A stretch of 52,174 nucleotides of DNA, from the NCBI GenBank assembly GCA_947447995.1, contig CANFLQ010000008.1, positions 1-52,174 of the forward strand, written 5' to 3'. Below the pieces are notes generated by a model. The model was not told where the DNA came from, did no database searches, and saw only the letters and a list, made by a program, of their open reading frames with translations. Both the position numbers and the translations under genes were made by a program. Positions 10,569-19,761 of the stretch are shown piece after piece (the stretch's first letter is position 1; each line of letters starts with the position of its first letter). The DNA is from Bacteroidota bacterium. GTDB lineage: Bacteria > Bacteroidota > Bacteroidia > 2-12-FULL-35-15.

Positions 10569-10586
10569 TATCGGCTAAAACCGATA
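10569..10586 (+). repeat. Hairpin in rplF-rplR gap
   Basis: A perfect 6-bp stem (TATCGG/CCGATA) with a 6-base A-rich loop lies in the 54-base gap between rplF and rplR. No T-tract follows. Confidence 0.5.
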
Positions 10587-10602
10587 GAAATAAGGTAAAA
10601 AA

Positions 10603-10959
10603 ATGGCAGTCACAAAAGAATTCAGAAGAAACAGAATCAAGCAAAGAATCCGTAAAGTTGTTCACGGAGAAGCTAATAGTCCTAGACTATCTGTTTTTAG
10701 AAGTAATAAAGGAATATACGTTCAACTTATTGATGACGTTTCTGGTAAAACAATTGTCGCTGCATCGTCAGTTGATAAAGGTATTTCAGAAGTAAAAGGC
10801 AATAAAATTGATCAAGCTAAGTTGGTTGGTAAAGCGATTGCTGAAAAAGCGACTAAAGCAGGTATTACAGCTGTAAAATTTGATAGAAACGGTTATTTAT
10901 ATCATGGCCGTGTAAAATCATTGGCTGAAGGTGCTCGTGAAGCAGGATTAAAATTTTAA
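10603..10959 (+). CDS. rplR: 50S ribosomal protein L18
   Basis: L18 binds 5S rRNA together with L5. The 118-residue protein has the basic N-terminus [11 protein letters not shown], the [19 protein letters not shown] core and the C-terminal [23 protein letters not shown] signature. Confidence 0.97.
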   Translation: MAVTKEFRRNRIKQRIRKVVHGEANSPRLSVFRSNKGIYVQLIDDVSGKTIVAASSVDKGISEVKGNKIDQAKLVGKAIAEKATKAGITAVKFDRNGYLYHGRVKSLAEGAREAGLKF

Positions 10960-11034
10960 TATTTAAAAATTAATGATGTTGGTGAAAGGGTTATTATTCC
11001 TGAAGCCATTCACTCGAATCTAAAAAAAAATAGA

Positions 11035-11553
11035 ATGTCAAACGCAAACATTAAAAGAGTAAAATCAAGCGACATCGAACTAAAAGATAAGCTTGTTAGC
11101 ATTCAACGTGTAACCAAAGTTACCAAAGGTGGTAGAAACTTTACATTTTCAGCTATTGTTGTTGTTGGAAATGAGAAAGGTATTGTTGGTTATGGTTTAG
11201 GTAAAGCAAAAGAGGTTACAGATGCCATAACTAAAGGTATTGATGATGCAAAAAAGAATTTGATAAAAGTTGCTATCGTTAAAGGGACTGTTCCTCACGA
11301 ACAATATGGTAAATTCAGTGGTTCTTTGGTTTTCTTAAAACCGGCTGCTCATGGTACCGGTGTTATTGCTGGTGGTGCAATGCGTGCTGTATTGGAAAGT
11401 GTTGGAGTAACGGATGTATTAGCTAAGTCTAAAGGTTCATCAAATCCTCACAATGTTGTTAAAGCAACAATGGATGCCTTGATGAAAATGAGAGATGCAG
11501 CAACTGTGGCTCAACACCGTGGTATTTCAATGGAAAAAGTATTTAATGGATAA
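11035..11553 (+). CDS. rpsE: 30S ribosomal protein S5
   Basis: S5 contributes to decoding fidelity and the mRNA entry channel. The 172-residue protein has the dsRBD-like N-terminal domain ([30 protein letters not shown]) and the C-terminal domain with [19 protein letters not shown] and [10 protein letters not shown]. It sits between rplR and rpmD as expected. Confidence 0.97.
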   Translation: MSNANIKRVKSSDIELKDKLVSIQRVTKVTKGGRNFTFSAIVVVGNEKGIVGYGLGKAKEVTDAITKGIDDAKKNLIKVAIVKGTVPHEQYGKFSGSLVFLKPAAHGTGVIAGGAMRAVLESVGVTDVLAKSKGSSNPHNVVKATMDALMKMRDAATVAQHRGISMEKVFNG

Positions 11554-11557
11554 AAAT

Positions 11558-11637
11558 TGGTTCGAAGTTAGAAAGTTCAAAGTTGGAAAGTTTTAACTTA
11601 ACAACTTTAACCAGAATAACTTTAAACTTTAAACTAA
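11558..11637 (+). repeat. AAAGTT/AACTTT inverted-repeat spacer before rpmD
   Basis: The left half of the spacer repeats AAGTT words and the right half repeats AACTTTAA words, so the RNA can fold on itself. This low-complexity stretch also keeps a spurious upstream extension of the rpmD frame open. Confidence 0.5.
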
Positions 11638-11642
11638 AAAAA

Positions 11643-11819
11643 ATGGCAACAATTAAAATTAAACAAATTAAGAGCGGTATTGGTCGTCCTGAGCGTCAGA
11701 AACGTACTTTACGTGCTTTAGGTTTTATCAAATTGAATCAAACTATAGAGAAAGAAGCGAATCCTCAAATTTTAGGCATGCTTCATAAAGTGGCTCATTT
11801 GGTTACTGTAATTAAATAG
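11643..11819 (+). CDS. rpmD: 50S ribosomal protein L30
   Basis: L30 is a small large-subunit protein. I choose the ATG at 11643 (MATIKIKQIKSGIGRPERQK), giving 58 residues, the usual length. Twenty further in-frame codons upstream are low-complexity spacer and do not match the family. The KRTLRALGFIKLNQ segment is diagnostic. Confidence 0.95.
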   Translation: MATIKIKQIKSGIGRPERQKRTLRALGFIKLNQTIEKEANPQILGMLHKVAHLVTVIK

Positions 11820-11892
11820 TGATATAAATCGATTTTAAAGTGTATTAGTTTCTTTTCAAATTAAACATTTTCAAATTTTCAAATTAATAAAA

Positions 11893-12351
11893 ATGAACTT
11901 AAGTAAATTAACACCAGCAGAAGGTTCGGTAAAAAATGCTAAAAAGCGTTTAGGTAGAGGACAAGGGTCAGGTAAAGGCGGAACTTCAACAAAAGGACAT
12001 AAAGGAGCTCAATCTCGTTCAGGTTATTCTTCTAAAAGAGGTTTTGAGGGAGGTCAGATGCCATTGCAAAGACGTGTTCCTAAATTTGGATTCAAAAACA
12101 TTAATCGTGTTGAATACCGTGGAATTAATTTAGATGTTATTCAATCCTTGGTTGATGATAACAAAGTAAGTACCATTGATTTAGAGTTTTTAATTTCAAA
12201 AGGATTAGCTCACAAAAACGACAAAGTAAAAGTATTGGGTCGTGGTGAACTAAAATCAAAAGTGGAAATTAAGGTTCATGCATTTTCAGCTACGGCAAAA
12301 ACTGCTATAGAGTCTAATGGTGGCACAGCTTTATCGGTTGAAAAAGCATAA
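11893..12351 (+). CDS. rplO: 50S ribosomal protein L15
   Basis: L15 is a late-assembling large-subunit protein. The 152-residue sequence has the Gly-rich basic N-terminus (GRGQGSGKGGTSTKGHKG), FEGGQMPLQRRVPKFGF in the middle, and the KVKVLGRGELKSKVEIKVHAFS-type C-terminal signature. It directly precedes secY, the usual arrangement. Confidence 0.97.
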   Translation: MNLSKLTPAEGSVKNAKKRLGRGQGSGKGGTSTKGHKGAQSRSGYSSKRGFEGGQMPLQRRVPKFGFKNINRVEYRGINLDVIQSLVDDNKVSTIDLEFLISKGLAHKNDKVKVLGRGELKSKVEIKVHAFSATAKTAIESNGGTALSVEKA

Positions 12352-12377
12352 TATTATAAAAGCCTCAAATTAGTTTT

Positions 12378-13718
12378 ATGAAAAACTTAATAAATACTTT
12401 AAAAAACATTTGGAAGATCGATGATCTACGTACTCGTATTTTGAATACGTTAGGATTGGTATTGGTTTACCGTTTGGGATCTTATATTGTTCTGCCTGGG
12501 GTTAATTCTGAAGTTCTTTCAGCTGCAAATAAATCTGCAAATGAAGGAATTGTAGGATTGATTAATATTTTTGCGGGGGGCGCCTTTTCTCGTGCTTCCA
12601 TTTTTGGTTTGGGAATTATGCCATACATATCTGCATCCATTGTTGTGCAATTATTAGGAATGGCATTGCCCTATTTCCGTAAATTGCAAATGTCTGGTGA
12701 AAGTGGAAGAAAAAAGATTAATCAAATTACCCGTTTTTTAACTGTAGGTATTACTGTTTTACAAGCACCTGGTTATATTGCGACCCAAATTACAAATAAG
12801 GTTGGTGTTGTTGGTGATTCTGGTCCGTTCTGGTATTTTCAATCGATTTTAATTTTAGTAACAGGAACTATGTTTGTAATGTGGTTGGGTGAAAAAATTA
12901 CAGATAAAGGTATTGGTAATGGTATTTCTATCATTATAATGATAGGCATTATCGCTCGTTTACCGTTTGCTTTTGTTTCCGAATTTGGTTCTCGTTTGAG
13001 TGGTGATGGAGGCGGGCTAATAATGTTATTAATTGAACTCGTAGCTTTATTGGGTATAATTATGGGAACAATTATGCTTGTTCAGGGAACACGTAAGATT
13101 CCTGTACAATTTGCTAAAAAAATTGTAGGAAATAAACAAACTGGTGGAGTTCGCCAATACATTCCTTTGAAAGTGAATGCTGCTGGGGTAATGCCTATTA
13201 TTTTTGCTCAAGCAATTATGTTTATACCTTTAACAATTGCTGGTTTTTCGGAGTCAGAAGCCTTAACAGGTTTTGTTAGAACATTTTCTAACCACTACGG
13301 TTTTTGGTATAATCTGGTTTTCGCGATTTTAATTATTGTATTTACTTATTTTTATACAGCAATTACAGTTAATCCCAACCAAATGGCTGAAGATATGAAA
13401 CGCAATGGAGGGTTTGTTCCTGGTGTTGTTCCTGGTATGAAAACGGCTGAATTTATTGATACAATTATGTCAAGAATTACGTTACCTGGTTCAATATTTT
13501 TGGCGCTAATTGCGATTCTACCTGCTTTTGCTGTTATTATTAATGTAAGTCCTGAGTTTGCCCAGTTTTACGGTGGAACATCTTTATTAATTTTAGTTGG
13601 GGTTGTGTTGGATACATTACAACAAATTGAAAGTCATTTATTGATGCGTCATTATGATGGTTTGATGGAAGGTGGAAGAATTAAAGGTCGCTCTTCAATG
13701 AGTATGACAAACGCATAG
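12378..13718 (+). CDS. secY: Preprotein translocase subunit SecY
   Basis: SecY is the central channel of the SecYEG translocon in the inner membrane. The 446-residue protein shows ten hydrophobic segments, the plug-region start GLVLVYRLGSYIVLPGV and the GIMPYISASI motif of TM2. The cytoplasmic C5 loop region GGFVPGVVPG and the TLQQIESHLLMRHYDG tail are typical. It lies between rplO and map; adk, which separates them in many Gram-positives, is absent. Confidence 0.97.
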   Translation: MKNLINTLKNIWKIDDLRTRILNTLGLVLVYRLGSYIVLPGVNSEVLSAANKSANEGIVGLINIFAGGAFSRASIFGLGIMPYISASIVVQLLGMALPYFRKLQMSGESGRKKINQITRFLTVGITVLQAPGYIATQITNKVGVVGDSGPFWYFQSILILVTGTMFVMWLGEKITDKGIGNGISIIIMIGIIARLPFAFVSEFGSRLSGDGGGLIMLLIELVALLGIIMGTIMLVQGTRKIPVQFAKKIVGNKQTGGVRQYIPLKVNAAGVMPIIFAQAIMFIPLTIAGFSESEALTGFVRTFSNHYGFWYNLVFAILIIVFTYFYTAITVNPNQMAEDMKRNGGFVPGVVPGMKTAEFIDTIMSRITLPGSIFLALIAILPAFAVIINVSPEFAQFYGGTSLLILVGVVLDTLQQIESHLLMRHYDGLMEGGRIKGRSSMSMTNA

Positions 13719-13742
13719 ATGTCACTATAAAATCTCGATGTT

Positions 13743-14528
13743 GTGGCAAAAGAATTATTTTATAAAACAAAAGAGGAGATAGAGTTAATTAGAGAAAGTT
13801 CTTTACTTGTTGGAAAAACATTGGCTGAGGTTGCTAAGCTTATTAAACCAGGCATAACAACTTTATCTTTAGATAAGGTTGCGGAAGAGTTTATTAGAGA
13901 TAATAAAGCTTTGCCGGCTTTTAAGGGGTATAGCGGTTTCCCGAATACATTGTGCATTTCAGTAAATTCACAGGTGGTTCATGGAATACCCAGTTTGTAC
14001 GAATTAAAAGATGGTGATATTATTTCGGTTGACTGCGGGGTTTTAAAGAATAAATACTTTGGTGATTCTGCTTATACCTTTACAATTGGTGAAGTAAAGC
14101 TGGAGGTTTTGAATCTTTTAAAAGTTACTAAAGAAAGTCTTTATATAGCAATTGAAAAAGCTGTTGTAGGTTGCCGATTAGGAGATGTTAGTGAAGCTGT
14201 TCAAGCACATGCTGAAAAGAATGGTTATTCTATTGTTCGCGAATTGGTTGGACACGGAATTGGGCAGGCTTTACATGAATCGCCTGAAGTACCTAATTAT
14301 GGTAAAAAAGGCTCTGGATTAAAACTTCAGGAAGGTTTGGTAATAGCGATTGAGCCAATGGTTAATTTAGGTAAAAAAGCAATCATACAAGAGAATGATG
14401 GATGGACAATACGTACAGCGGATAATTTAGCTTCAGCACACTTTGAACACACTGTTGCAATAGGAAAAGAGAAAGCTGATATATTATCTAGCTTTGAAGA
14501 GATAGAAGAAGTATTAAATAATAAATAA
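13743..14528 (+). CDS. map: Methionine aminopeptidase type I
   Basis: MetAP removes the N-terminal Met from nascent proteins. The 261-residue protein begins with a GTG start codon (MAKELFYKT). The pita-bread metal ligands are visible in order: Asp in SVDCGV, Asp in FGDSAYTF, His in GHGIGQALHE, Glu in AIEPMVN and Glu in HFEHTVAI. It follows secY by 24 bases and precedes infA, a common operon position. Confidence 0.97.
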   Translation: MAKELFYKTKEEIELIRESSLLVGKTLAEVAKLIKPGITTLSLDKVAEEFIRDNKALPAFKGYSGFPNTLCISVNSQVVHGIPSLYELKDGDIISVDCGVLKNKYFGDSAYTFTIGEVKLEVLNLLKVTKESLYIAIEKAVVGCRLGDVSEAVQAHAEKNGYSIVRELVGHGIGQALHESPEVPNYGKKGSGLKLQEGLVIAIEPMVNLGKKAIIQENDGWTIRTADNLASAHFEHTVAIGKEKADILSSFEEIEEVLNNK

Positions 14529-14583
14529 AAAAATCCTAGATACTAAATTAGAATTTAGACTTAGGTATTAGAATTGAAAAAAT

Positions 14584-14802
14584 ATGGCAAAACAAGCGTC
14601 AATTGAGCAAGACGGAACTATTCTAGAAGCTTTGTCGAATGCAATGTTTCGCGTAGAGCTTGAAAATGGACATGTGATAACGGCTCATATTTCTGGAAAA
14701 ATGAGGATGCATTACATCAAAATTTTAACTGGAGATAAGGTGAAAATAGAAATGTCTCCATACGATTTAACAAAAGGAAGAATATCATATAGATACAAAT
14801 AA
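14584..14802 (+). CDS. infA: Translation initiation factor IF-1
   Basis: IF-1 occupies the A site during initiation. The 72-residue OB-fold protein has the family text: [37 protein letters not shown] and [13 protein letters not shown] with the RITYR-like end RISYRYK. It sits between map and rpmJ. Confidence 0.97.
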   Translation: MAKQASIEQDGTILEALSNAMFRVELENGHVITAHISGKMRMHYIKILTGDKVKIEMSPYDLTKGRISYRYK

Positions 14803-14804
14803 CC

Positions 14805-14875
14805 GATAGTTCAAAGTTCAGAGTTCAAAGTTGTAGAACACAGCAAAACTTTAAACTTTAAACTTTTAAACTTAA
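14805..14875 (+). repeat. AAAGTT/AACTTT inverted-repeat spacer before rpmJ
   Basis: GTTCAAAGTTC-type words on the left and AAACTTTAAACTTT-type words on the right make this gap self-complementary. The words closely match those before rplF and rpmD. Confidence 0.5.
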
Positions 14876-14880
14876 ATAAA

Positions 14881-14997
14881 ATGAAAGTAAGAACAGCAAT
14901 TAAAAAAAGAAGTGTTGACTGCAAAATTGTTCGCAGAAATGGTGTTTTGTATGTAATCAACAAAAAAAATCCTAAGTTTAAACAAAGACAAGGGTAA
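14881..14997 (+). CDS. rpmJ: 50S ribosomal protein L36, zinc-independent type
   Basis: A short gene of 38 codons starting at the ATG at 14881 and ending TAA at 14997. The product starts [19 protein letters not shown] and ends NPKFKQRQG, a clear L36. Of the four zinc ligands of the C-plus form only one Cys (residue 14) remains; the others are Ser, Asn and Phe, so this is the C-minus type. It lies between infA and rpsM as expected. Confidence 0.95.
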   Translation: MKVRTAIKKRSVDCKIVRRNGVLYVINKKNPKFKQRQG

Positions 14998-15113
14998 TAA
15001 TAGAGTTCAAAGTTGTAAAGTTTGAAGTTTTAAATTGCTAATCTTTAGCAGCTAAAAAACTTAGAGCGATTATACTTTTAACCTTAAAACGTAAAAAAAC
15101 TTAAAAAAATAAA

Positions 15114-15491
15114 ATGGCTAGAATTGCGGGTATTGATTTACCAAACAACAAAAGAGGTGAAATTGGCTTAACTTATATTTATGGTATTGGCCGTAGCACT
15201 GCTCAAAAAGTATTATCAGAAGCAGGTATTGATTGGAATGTTAAAGTTCAGGATTGGAACGATGACCAGTTAACCGCTATCCGTACCATACTTAACGACA
15301 AGTATAAATTGGAAGGATCTTTGCGTTCTGAAATCCAATTGAATATCAAACGTTTGATGGATATTGGTTCTTACAGAGGTATCCGTCACCGTGTAGGTTT
15401 ACCGGTTCGAGGTCAAACAACTAAAAATAATGCACGTACCAGAAAAGGTAAACGTAAAACTGTTGCGAATAAGAAAAAAGTAACTAAATAG
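15114..15491 (+). CDS. rpsM: 30S ribosomal protein S13
   Basis: S13 forms head bridges with the large subunit and contacts P-site tRNA. The 125-residue sequence has [26 protein letters not shown], the [28 protein letters not shown] signature and a lysine-rich tail. It starts the alpha-operon segment rpsM-rpsK-rpsD-rpoA-rplQ. Confidence 0.97.
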   Translation: MARIAGIDLPNNKRGEIGLTYIYGIGRSTAQKVLSEAGIDWNVKVQDWNDDQLTAIRTILNDKYKLEGSLRSEIQLNIKRLMDIGSYRGIRHRVGLPVRGQTTKNNARTRKGKRKTVANKKKVTK

Positions 15492-15587
15492 TAAATTGAA
15501 GATTTGAAGATTTAGAGAATTGGTAAATTATGAAAAAATGATGGAGTCTCCTAATTACTAAATTATTCAATCACTAATTAATAAAAA

Positions 15588-15998
15588 ATGGCTAAACAAA
15601 ATCAACAAGGCACTGCTGTTAAAGCTGCTGCAAAAAAGAGAGTTGTAAAAGTAGAAGCAATTGGGGAAGCTCATATTAGCGCTACATTTAATAACATTAT
15701 TATTTCTTTAACTAACACTACTGGTCAGGTTATATCTTGGTCAAGTGCAGGTAAAATGGGTTTCCGTGGTTCTAAAAAGAACACACCTTATGCAGCCCAA
15801 TTAGCTGCACAGGATTGCGCTAAAGTAGCTCATGATGCAGGTTTAAGAAAAGTGAAGGTATATGTAAAAGGACCAGGCGCAGGACGCGAATCAGCTATAC
15901 GTACCCTTTCAGGTGCAGGGATTGAGGTAACAGAAATAATGGATATCACTCCAATTCCTCACAACGGGTGTCGTCCTCCAAAACGTAGAAGAGTATAA
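15588..15998 (+). CDS. rpsK: 30S ribosomal protein S11
   Basis: S11 lines the platform near the mRNA exit. The 136-residue protein has [40 protein letters not shown] and the C-terminal signature [18 protein letters not shown]. Position between rpsM and rpsD is canonical. Confidence 0.97.
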   Translation: MAKQNQQGTAVKAAAKKRVVKVEAIGEAHISATFNNIIISLTNTTGQVISWSSAGKMGFRGSKKNTPYAAQLAAQDCAKVAHDAGLRKVKVYVKGPGAGRESAIRTLSGAGIEVTEIMDITPIPHNGCRPPKRRRV

Positions 15999-16104
15999 TA
16001 AATAAGTTAAAAGGCTTAAGTAAGAAGTCAATAGATTTTAAAAGTTAAAAGTCTTATTACTTTTAACAATAACTTTAGAATAACAAACAACAAAAAATAA
16101 AAAA

Positions 16105-16710
16105 ATGGCAAGATACATTGGCCCCAAATCAAGAATTGCAAGAAAATTTAAAGAACCTATTTTTGGACCTGATAAGGTATTAGAAAAAAAGAATTACCCT
16201 CCAGGTATGCACGGCTTGTCTAAAAAACGTTCAAAGCAATCTGAATATGCTGTGCAGTTGAAAGAAAAACAAAAAGCTAAATATACCTATGGTATTTTGG
16301 AGCGCCAATTTGCTAAAATTTATACAATGGCGCAATCTGCACACGGGGTAACTGGTGAGGTTTTGCTTCAATTGATAGAATCACGTTTGGATAATGTTGT
16401 TTACCGTATGGGTATTTCGCCTACACGTAGCGGCGCACGCCAATTGGTTGGTCACCGTCATATAACTGTAAATGGAAGTGTTGTTAATATTGCATCGTAT
16501 ATTTTAAAACCTGGCGATACAGTTGGTGTTCGTGAGCGTTCTAAAACATTAGAAGTGATTAGCAATAACGTTGCAAGTGCTTCTAACAGTTTCCCTTGGA
16601 TTGATTTTGATAAATTAACTATGACAGGTAAGTTTATTGCAATTCCTGAAAGAGTTCAGATTCCTGAAAACATTAAAGAACAACTAATTGTAGAGTTGTA
16701 CTCTAAATAG
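16105..16710 (+). CDS. rpsD: 30S ribosomal protein S4
   Basis: S4 initiates 16S assembly and in many bacteria represses the alpha operon. The 201-residue protein begins [15 protein letters not shown] and has the S4 RNA-binding domain with [30 protein letters not shown]. The N-terminal zinc cysteines seen in some S4 proteins are absent. It precedes rpoA. Confidence 0.97.
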   Translation: MARYIGPKSRIARKFKEPIFGPDKVLEKKNYPPGMHGLSKKRSKQSEYAVQLKEKQKAKYTYGILERQFAKIYTMAQSAHGVTGEVLLQLIESRLDNVVYRMGISPTRSGARQLVGHRHITVNGSVVNIASYILKPGDTVGVRERSKTLEVISNNVASASNSFPWIDFDKLTMTGKFIAIPERVQIPENIKEQLIVELYSK

Positions 16711-16719
16711 AGAACAGGC

Positions 16720-16781
16720 AATAGTAAGAAGGGTGATAGTTTGAAAACGTAATACTTAGAACTATCCCCTTATTACTAATT
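16720..16781 (+). repeat. Imperfect 20-bp inverted repeat in rpsD-rpoA gap
   Basis: Arms at about 16720-16742 (ending GGGTGATAGTT) and 16760-16781 (starting AACTATCCCC) are nearly complementary. They could form a long stem in the leader of rpoA. There is no T-tract, so attenuation is not obvious. Confidence 0.5.
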
Positions 16782-16818
16782 AATCACTAATTACTATTAA
16801 CTAATAACTATATAAAAA

Positions 16819-17814
16819 ATGGCAATTTTAGCTTTTCAAAAACCAGATAAGGTTATCATGATACAATCAAGCGAAACGGATGGCGTATTCGAGTTTCGTC
16901 CATTAGAGCCAGGCTACGGTATTACTGTAGGTAATGCTTTAAGAAGAATTTTGTTATCATCATTGGAAGGTCATGCGATTACTACCATGAAATTGGAAGG
17001 TGTTGATCATGAGTTTTCTACCCTCAAAGGTGTTACAGAAGATGTTACTGAAATAATCCTTAACTTAAAACAAGTTCGTTTTAAGAAACAAATTGATAGC
17101 ATTGATTTTGAAAAAGTTACTGTAACTGTTACTGGTAAAACACAATTAACTGCTGGTGATATTGGTAAATTTACTTCAGGTTTCCAAGTGTTGAATTCAG
17201 ATCTTGTTATCTGTAACATGGAGCCAAACGTAAAATTGAAATTGGAAATTACAATTGATAAAGGACGTGGATATGTTCCGGCAGAAGAAAACAAAACAGC
17301 TAATGCAAGTTTTGGTTTAATTCCAATCGATTCAATTTACACTCCAATTAAAAACGTAAATTATACTATTGAGAATTTTCGTGTTGAGCAAAAAACCGAT
17401 TATGAAAAATTAATTTTGAATATAAATACTGATGGTTCAATTCATCCAAAAGAAGCATTAACTGAAGCGGCTAAAATTTTAATTCACCACTTTATGTTAT
17501 TTTCTGATGAGCGTATTACTTTGGATATTGAAGAGAAAATGGCAACTGAAGAGTTTGATGAGTCGTCATTACACATGCGTCAGTTATTAAAAACTAAATT
17601 AGTTGATATGGATCTTTCTGTGCGGGCTTTAAATTGCTTAAAAGCTGCAGACGTTGATACTTTGGCTGATTTGGTATCGTTTGCTAAACATGATCTTTTA
17701 AAATTCCGTAACTTTGGTAAAAAATCATTAATTGAGTTAGAAGATTTAGTGGCAAACAAAGGCTTGACTTTTGGAATGAATTTAGCAAAATATAAATTAG
17801 ATAAGGAATATTAA
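16819..17814 (+). CDS. rpoA: RNA polymerase alpha subunit
   Basis: Alpha nucleates RNA polymerase assembly and binds UP elements and activators. The 331-residue protein has the N-terminal dimerisation domain ([26 protein letters not shown]) and the C-terminal domain with two helix-hairpin-helix stretches ([38 protein letters not shown]). Length is normal. Confidence 0.98.
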   Translation: MAILAFQKPDKVIMIQSSETDGVFEFRPLEPGYGITVGNALRRILLSSLEGHAITTMKLEGVDHEFSTLKGVTEDVTEIILNLKQVRFKKQIDSIDFEKVTVTVTGKTQLTAGDIGKFTSGFQVLNSDLVICNMEPNVKLKLEITIDKGRGYVPAEENKTANASFGLIPIDSIYTPIKNVNYTIENFRVEQKTDYEKLILNINTDGSIHPKEALTEAAKILIHHFMLFSDERITLDIEEKMATEEFDESSLHMRQLLKTKLVDMDLSVRALNCLKAADVDTLADLVSFAKHDLLKFRNFGKKSLIELEDLVANKGLTFGMNLAKYKLDKEY

Positions 17815-17895
17815 AAGTACATTGTAAAAAGTACAAAGTAGTATGATAAATAATTTTTCTTAATACATTGTACATTATACTTAATACACAAAACA
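17815..17895 (+). repeat. Imperfect inverted repeat in rpoA-rplQ gap
   Basis: GTACATTGTA and GTACAAAGTA words near 17817-17842 face TACATTGTAC near 17873-17882. The spacer is thus self-complementary like other gaps of the operon. Confidence 0.45.
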
Positions 17896-17898
17896 AAA

Positions 17899-18462
17899 AT
17901 GAGACACGGGGATAAATTAAATAATTTAGGTAGAAAAACTGCGCATCGCAAATCAATGTTGGCGAATATGGCTAGTTCATTGATATTGCATAAACGCATT
18001 GCTACAACAGTAGCAAAAGCAAAAGCGCTAAGGATGTACGTTGAACCACTTTTAACAAAATCAAAGGATGATTCAACTCATTCAAGACGTACAGTATTTG
18101 CATATTTAAAAAGCAAAGAAGCAGTAGATATGTTGTTCAAAGATATTTCAACTAAAATAGCTGATCGTCCGGGTGGATACACACGTATCTTAAAAACCGG
18201 AGCACGTTTAGGTGATAATGCTGATATGTGTTTAATTGAGTTAGTAGATTATAACGAAAATATGTTAGCAGCTAAAGCTCCTGTTAAAGCAAAAGCTTCA
18301 AGACGTGGTGCTAAAAAGAAAGCAACTGAAGGTACAGCTGAGAAATCAACTGGTAAAGCATCTAAAAAGGATGAGTCAACAGATAATATTTCTTTCGGGA
18401 ATGGCACAACTGAAACACAAAGTACGAGCATAAAAGGGAAAAATGATGCAAAAAGTGAATAA
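17899..18462 (+). CDS. rplQ: 50S ribosomal protein L17 with long C-terminal tail
   Basis: L17 is near the tunnel exit. The N-terminal ~120 residues are clear L17 ([60 protein letters not shown]). The protein is 187 residues long, so about 60 residues rich in Ala, Lys, Ser and Thr extend past the core. Such tails occur in Bacteroidota L17. It is the last gene of the operon, followed by a terminator. Confidence 0.96.
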   Translation: MRHGDKLNNLGRKTAHRKSMLANMASSLILHKRIATTVAKAKALRMYVEPLLTKSKDDSTHSRRTVFAYLKSKEAVDMLFKDISTKIADRPGGYTRILKTGARLGDNADMCLIELVDYNENMLAAKAPVKAKASRRGAKKKATEGTAEKSTGKASKKDESTDNISFGNGTTETQSTSIKGKNDAKSE

Positions 18463-18488
18463 CTTGTATCATAAAATATTTTGAATCT

Positions 18489-18525
18489 AAAAAGGATAAA
18501 GTAATTTTGCTTTATCCTTTTTTTA
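18489..18525 (+). terminator. Rho-independent terminator after rplQ
   Basis: A stem with AAAGGATAAAG on the left and CTTTATCCTTT on the right, an 8-base loop and a 3' T-run closes the ribosomal operon 26 bases after the rplQ stop. Confidence 0.85.
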
Positions 18526-18574
18526 TATATGAACACCACCTTCTCCCGAAGGATAGCAGAGAAAAATAAAGAAT

Positions 18575-19711
18575 ATGAAATATACAGCGAAGAGTCCCGC
18601 AATTTTATTGTTAGAAGATGGAAAAGTATTTCACGGTAAAGCAGCCGGAAAAATTGGAACAGCAACAGGTGAAATTTGTTTTAATACTGGTATGACAGGT
18701 TATCAGGAAATTTTTACCGACCCTTCTTACTTTGGACAAATTATAGTTGCTACCAATGTACATATTGGTAATTACGGAGTAAACAATGATGAGGTAGAAT
18801 CGGATTCTATAAAAATTGCTGGTTTGGTTTGTAAACAGTTTAATGAGTTTCATTCTCGAAAACGTTCTGACGGTTCATTAAAGGATTATTTTTTGGAAGG
18901 TGGCATTGTATCTATATCTGATGTGGATACGCGCGCAATTGTGAGATATATACGTGATAAGGGAGCAATGAATTGTATCATATCTTCTGAAACTTCAGAT
19001 ATTGAAGTGTTAAAAGAAAAACTTTCAAAAGTGCCTTCTATGGCAGGTTTGGAACTGTCGTCAAAAGTAAGTACAAAAACTCCTTATTTTTCAGGCAATC
19101 CAGATTCAACATACAAAGTTGCAGTATTGGACTTTGGTGTGAAGAAAAACATATTACGATCATTGGTGGAACGCGGATGTTATTTGCAAGTTTTTCCAAT
19201 GAAAACAAGTATAATGGAAATGTTGAAATGGAATCCTGATGGATTTATGATATCTAATGGTCCAGGCGACCCTTCTGTAATGCTAGATGAAGTGGCAAAT
19301 ATAAAAAATATCATTAACTCAAACATACCTACATTTGGGATTTGTCTAGGTCATCAGTTAATTGCGGAGGCGTCTGGAATTTCAACATTTAAAATGCATA
19401 AAGGACATAGGGGAATAAACCATCCTGTTAAAAATTTAATTACTGGAAAATCGGAAATAACTTCTCAAAATCATGGATTTGGCGTAAAGGCTGAAGATGT
19501 TGCTAAAGTTAAAAATATGGAAGTAACGCATATTAACCTAAACGACAATACTATTGAAGGTTTACGTTATACTGATAGAAATGTTTTTTCTGTACAATAT
19601 CATCCGGAAGCTTGTCCTGGGCCTTACGATTCACGTTATTTATTTGACGACTTTATTACTATGATTTCTTCGGTAAAAAAGAAAGATAAAAGTGTAGTTG
19701 TTTCTGCTTAA
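18575..19711 (+). CDS. carA: Carbamoyl-phosphate synthase small (glutaminase) subunit
   Basis: CarA hydrolyses glutamine to feed ammonia to CarB for arginine and pyrimidine synthesis. The 378-residue protein has the CPSase small-chain N-terminal domain (LLLEDGKVFHGKAAG, GEICFNTGMTGYQEIFTDPSY). A class I amidotransferase domain follows, with the triad Cys257 (GICLGHQL), His343 and Glu345 (QYHPEACPGP). It stands alone between a terminator and a convergent gene pair; carB is not in the window. Confidence 0.96.
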   Translation: MKYTAKSPAILLLEDGKVFHGKAAGKIGTATGEICFNTGMTGYQEIFTDPSYFGQIIVATNVHIGNYGVNNDEVESDSIKIAGLVCKQFNEFHSRKRSDGSLKDYFLEGGIVSISDVDTRAIVRYIRDKGAMNCIISSETSDIEVLKEKLSKVPSMAGLELSSKVSTKTPYFSGNPDSTYKVAVLDFGVKKNILRSLVERGCYLQVFPMKTSIMEMLKWNPDGFMISNGPGDPSVMLDEVANIKNIINSNIPTFGICLGHQLIAEASGISTFKMHKGHRGINHPVKNLITGKSEITSQNHGFGVKAEDVAKVKNMEVTHINLNDNTIEGLRYTDRNVFSVQYHPEACPGPYDSRYLFDDFITMISSVKKKDKSVVVSA

Positions 19712-19725
19712 TACCTTTATAATTT

Positions 19726-19761
19726 AATTGCCATTGCATTTAACAGAATGTAATGGCAATT
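19726..19761. terminator. Bidirectional terminator between carA and gldG
   Basis: Arms of 15 bases (left AATTGCCATTGCATT) pair with one mismatch around a 6-base loop. Runs of A/T on both sides suit termination of both the rightward carA and the leftward gldFG transcripts. Confidence 0.8.

Noticed and set aside
11583-11642. Upstream extension of rpmD by 20 codons
   Set aside because: The codons are the low-complexity AAAGTT/AACTTT spacer; the L30 family begins at MATIKIKQ.
17684-17956. 90-codon leftward frame across the rpoA-rplQ gap
   Set aside because: Created by AT-rich spacer antisense to two ribosomal-operon genes; composition is Phe/Leu/Tyr-rich and implausible.
18249-18665. 138-codon leftward frame across the rplQ terminator
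   Set aside because: Antisense to the rplQ tail and carA start and crosses a clear terminator; no family features.
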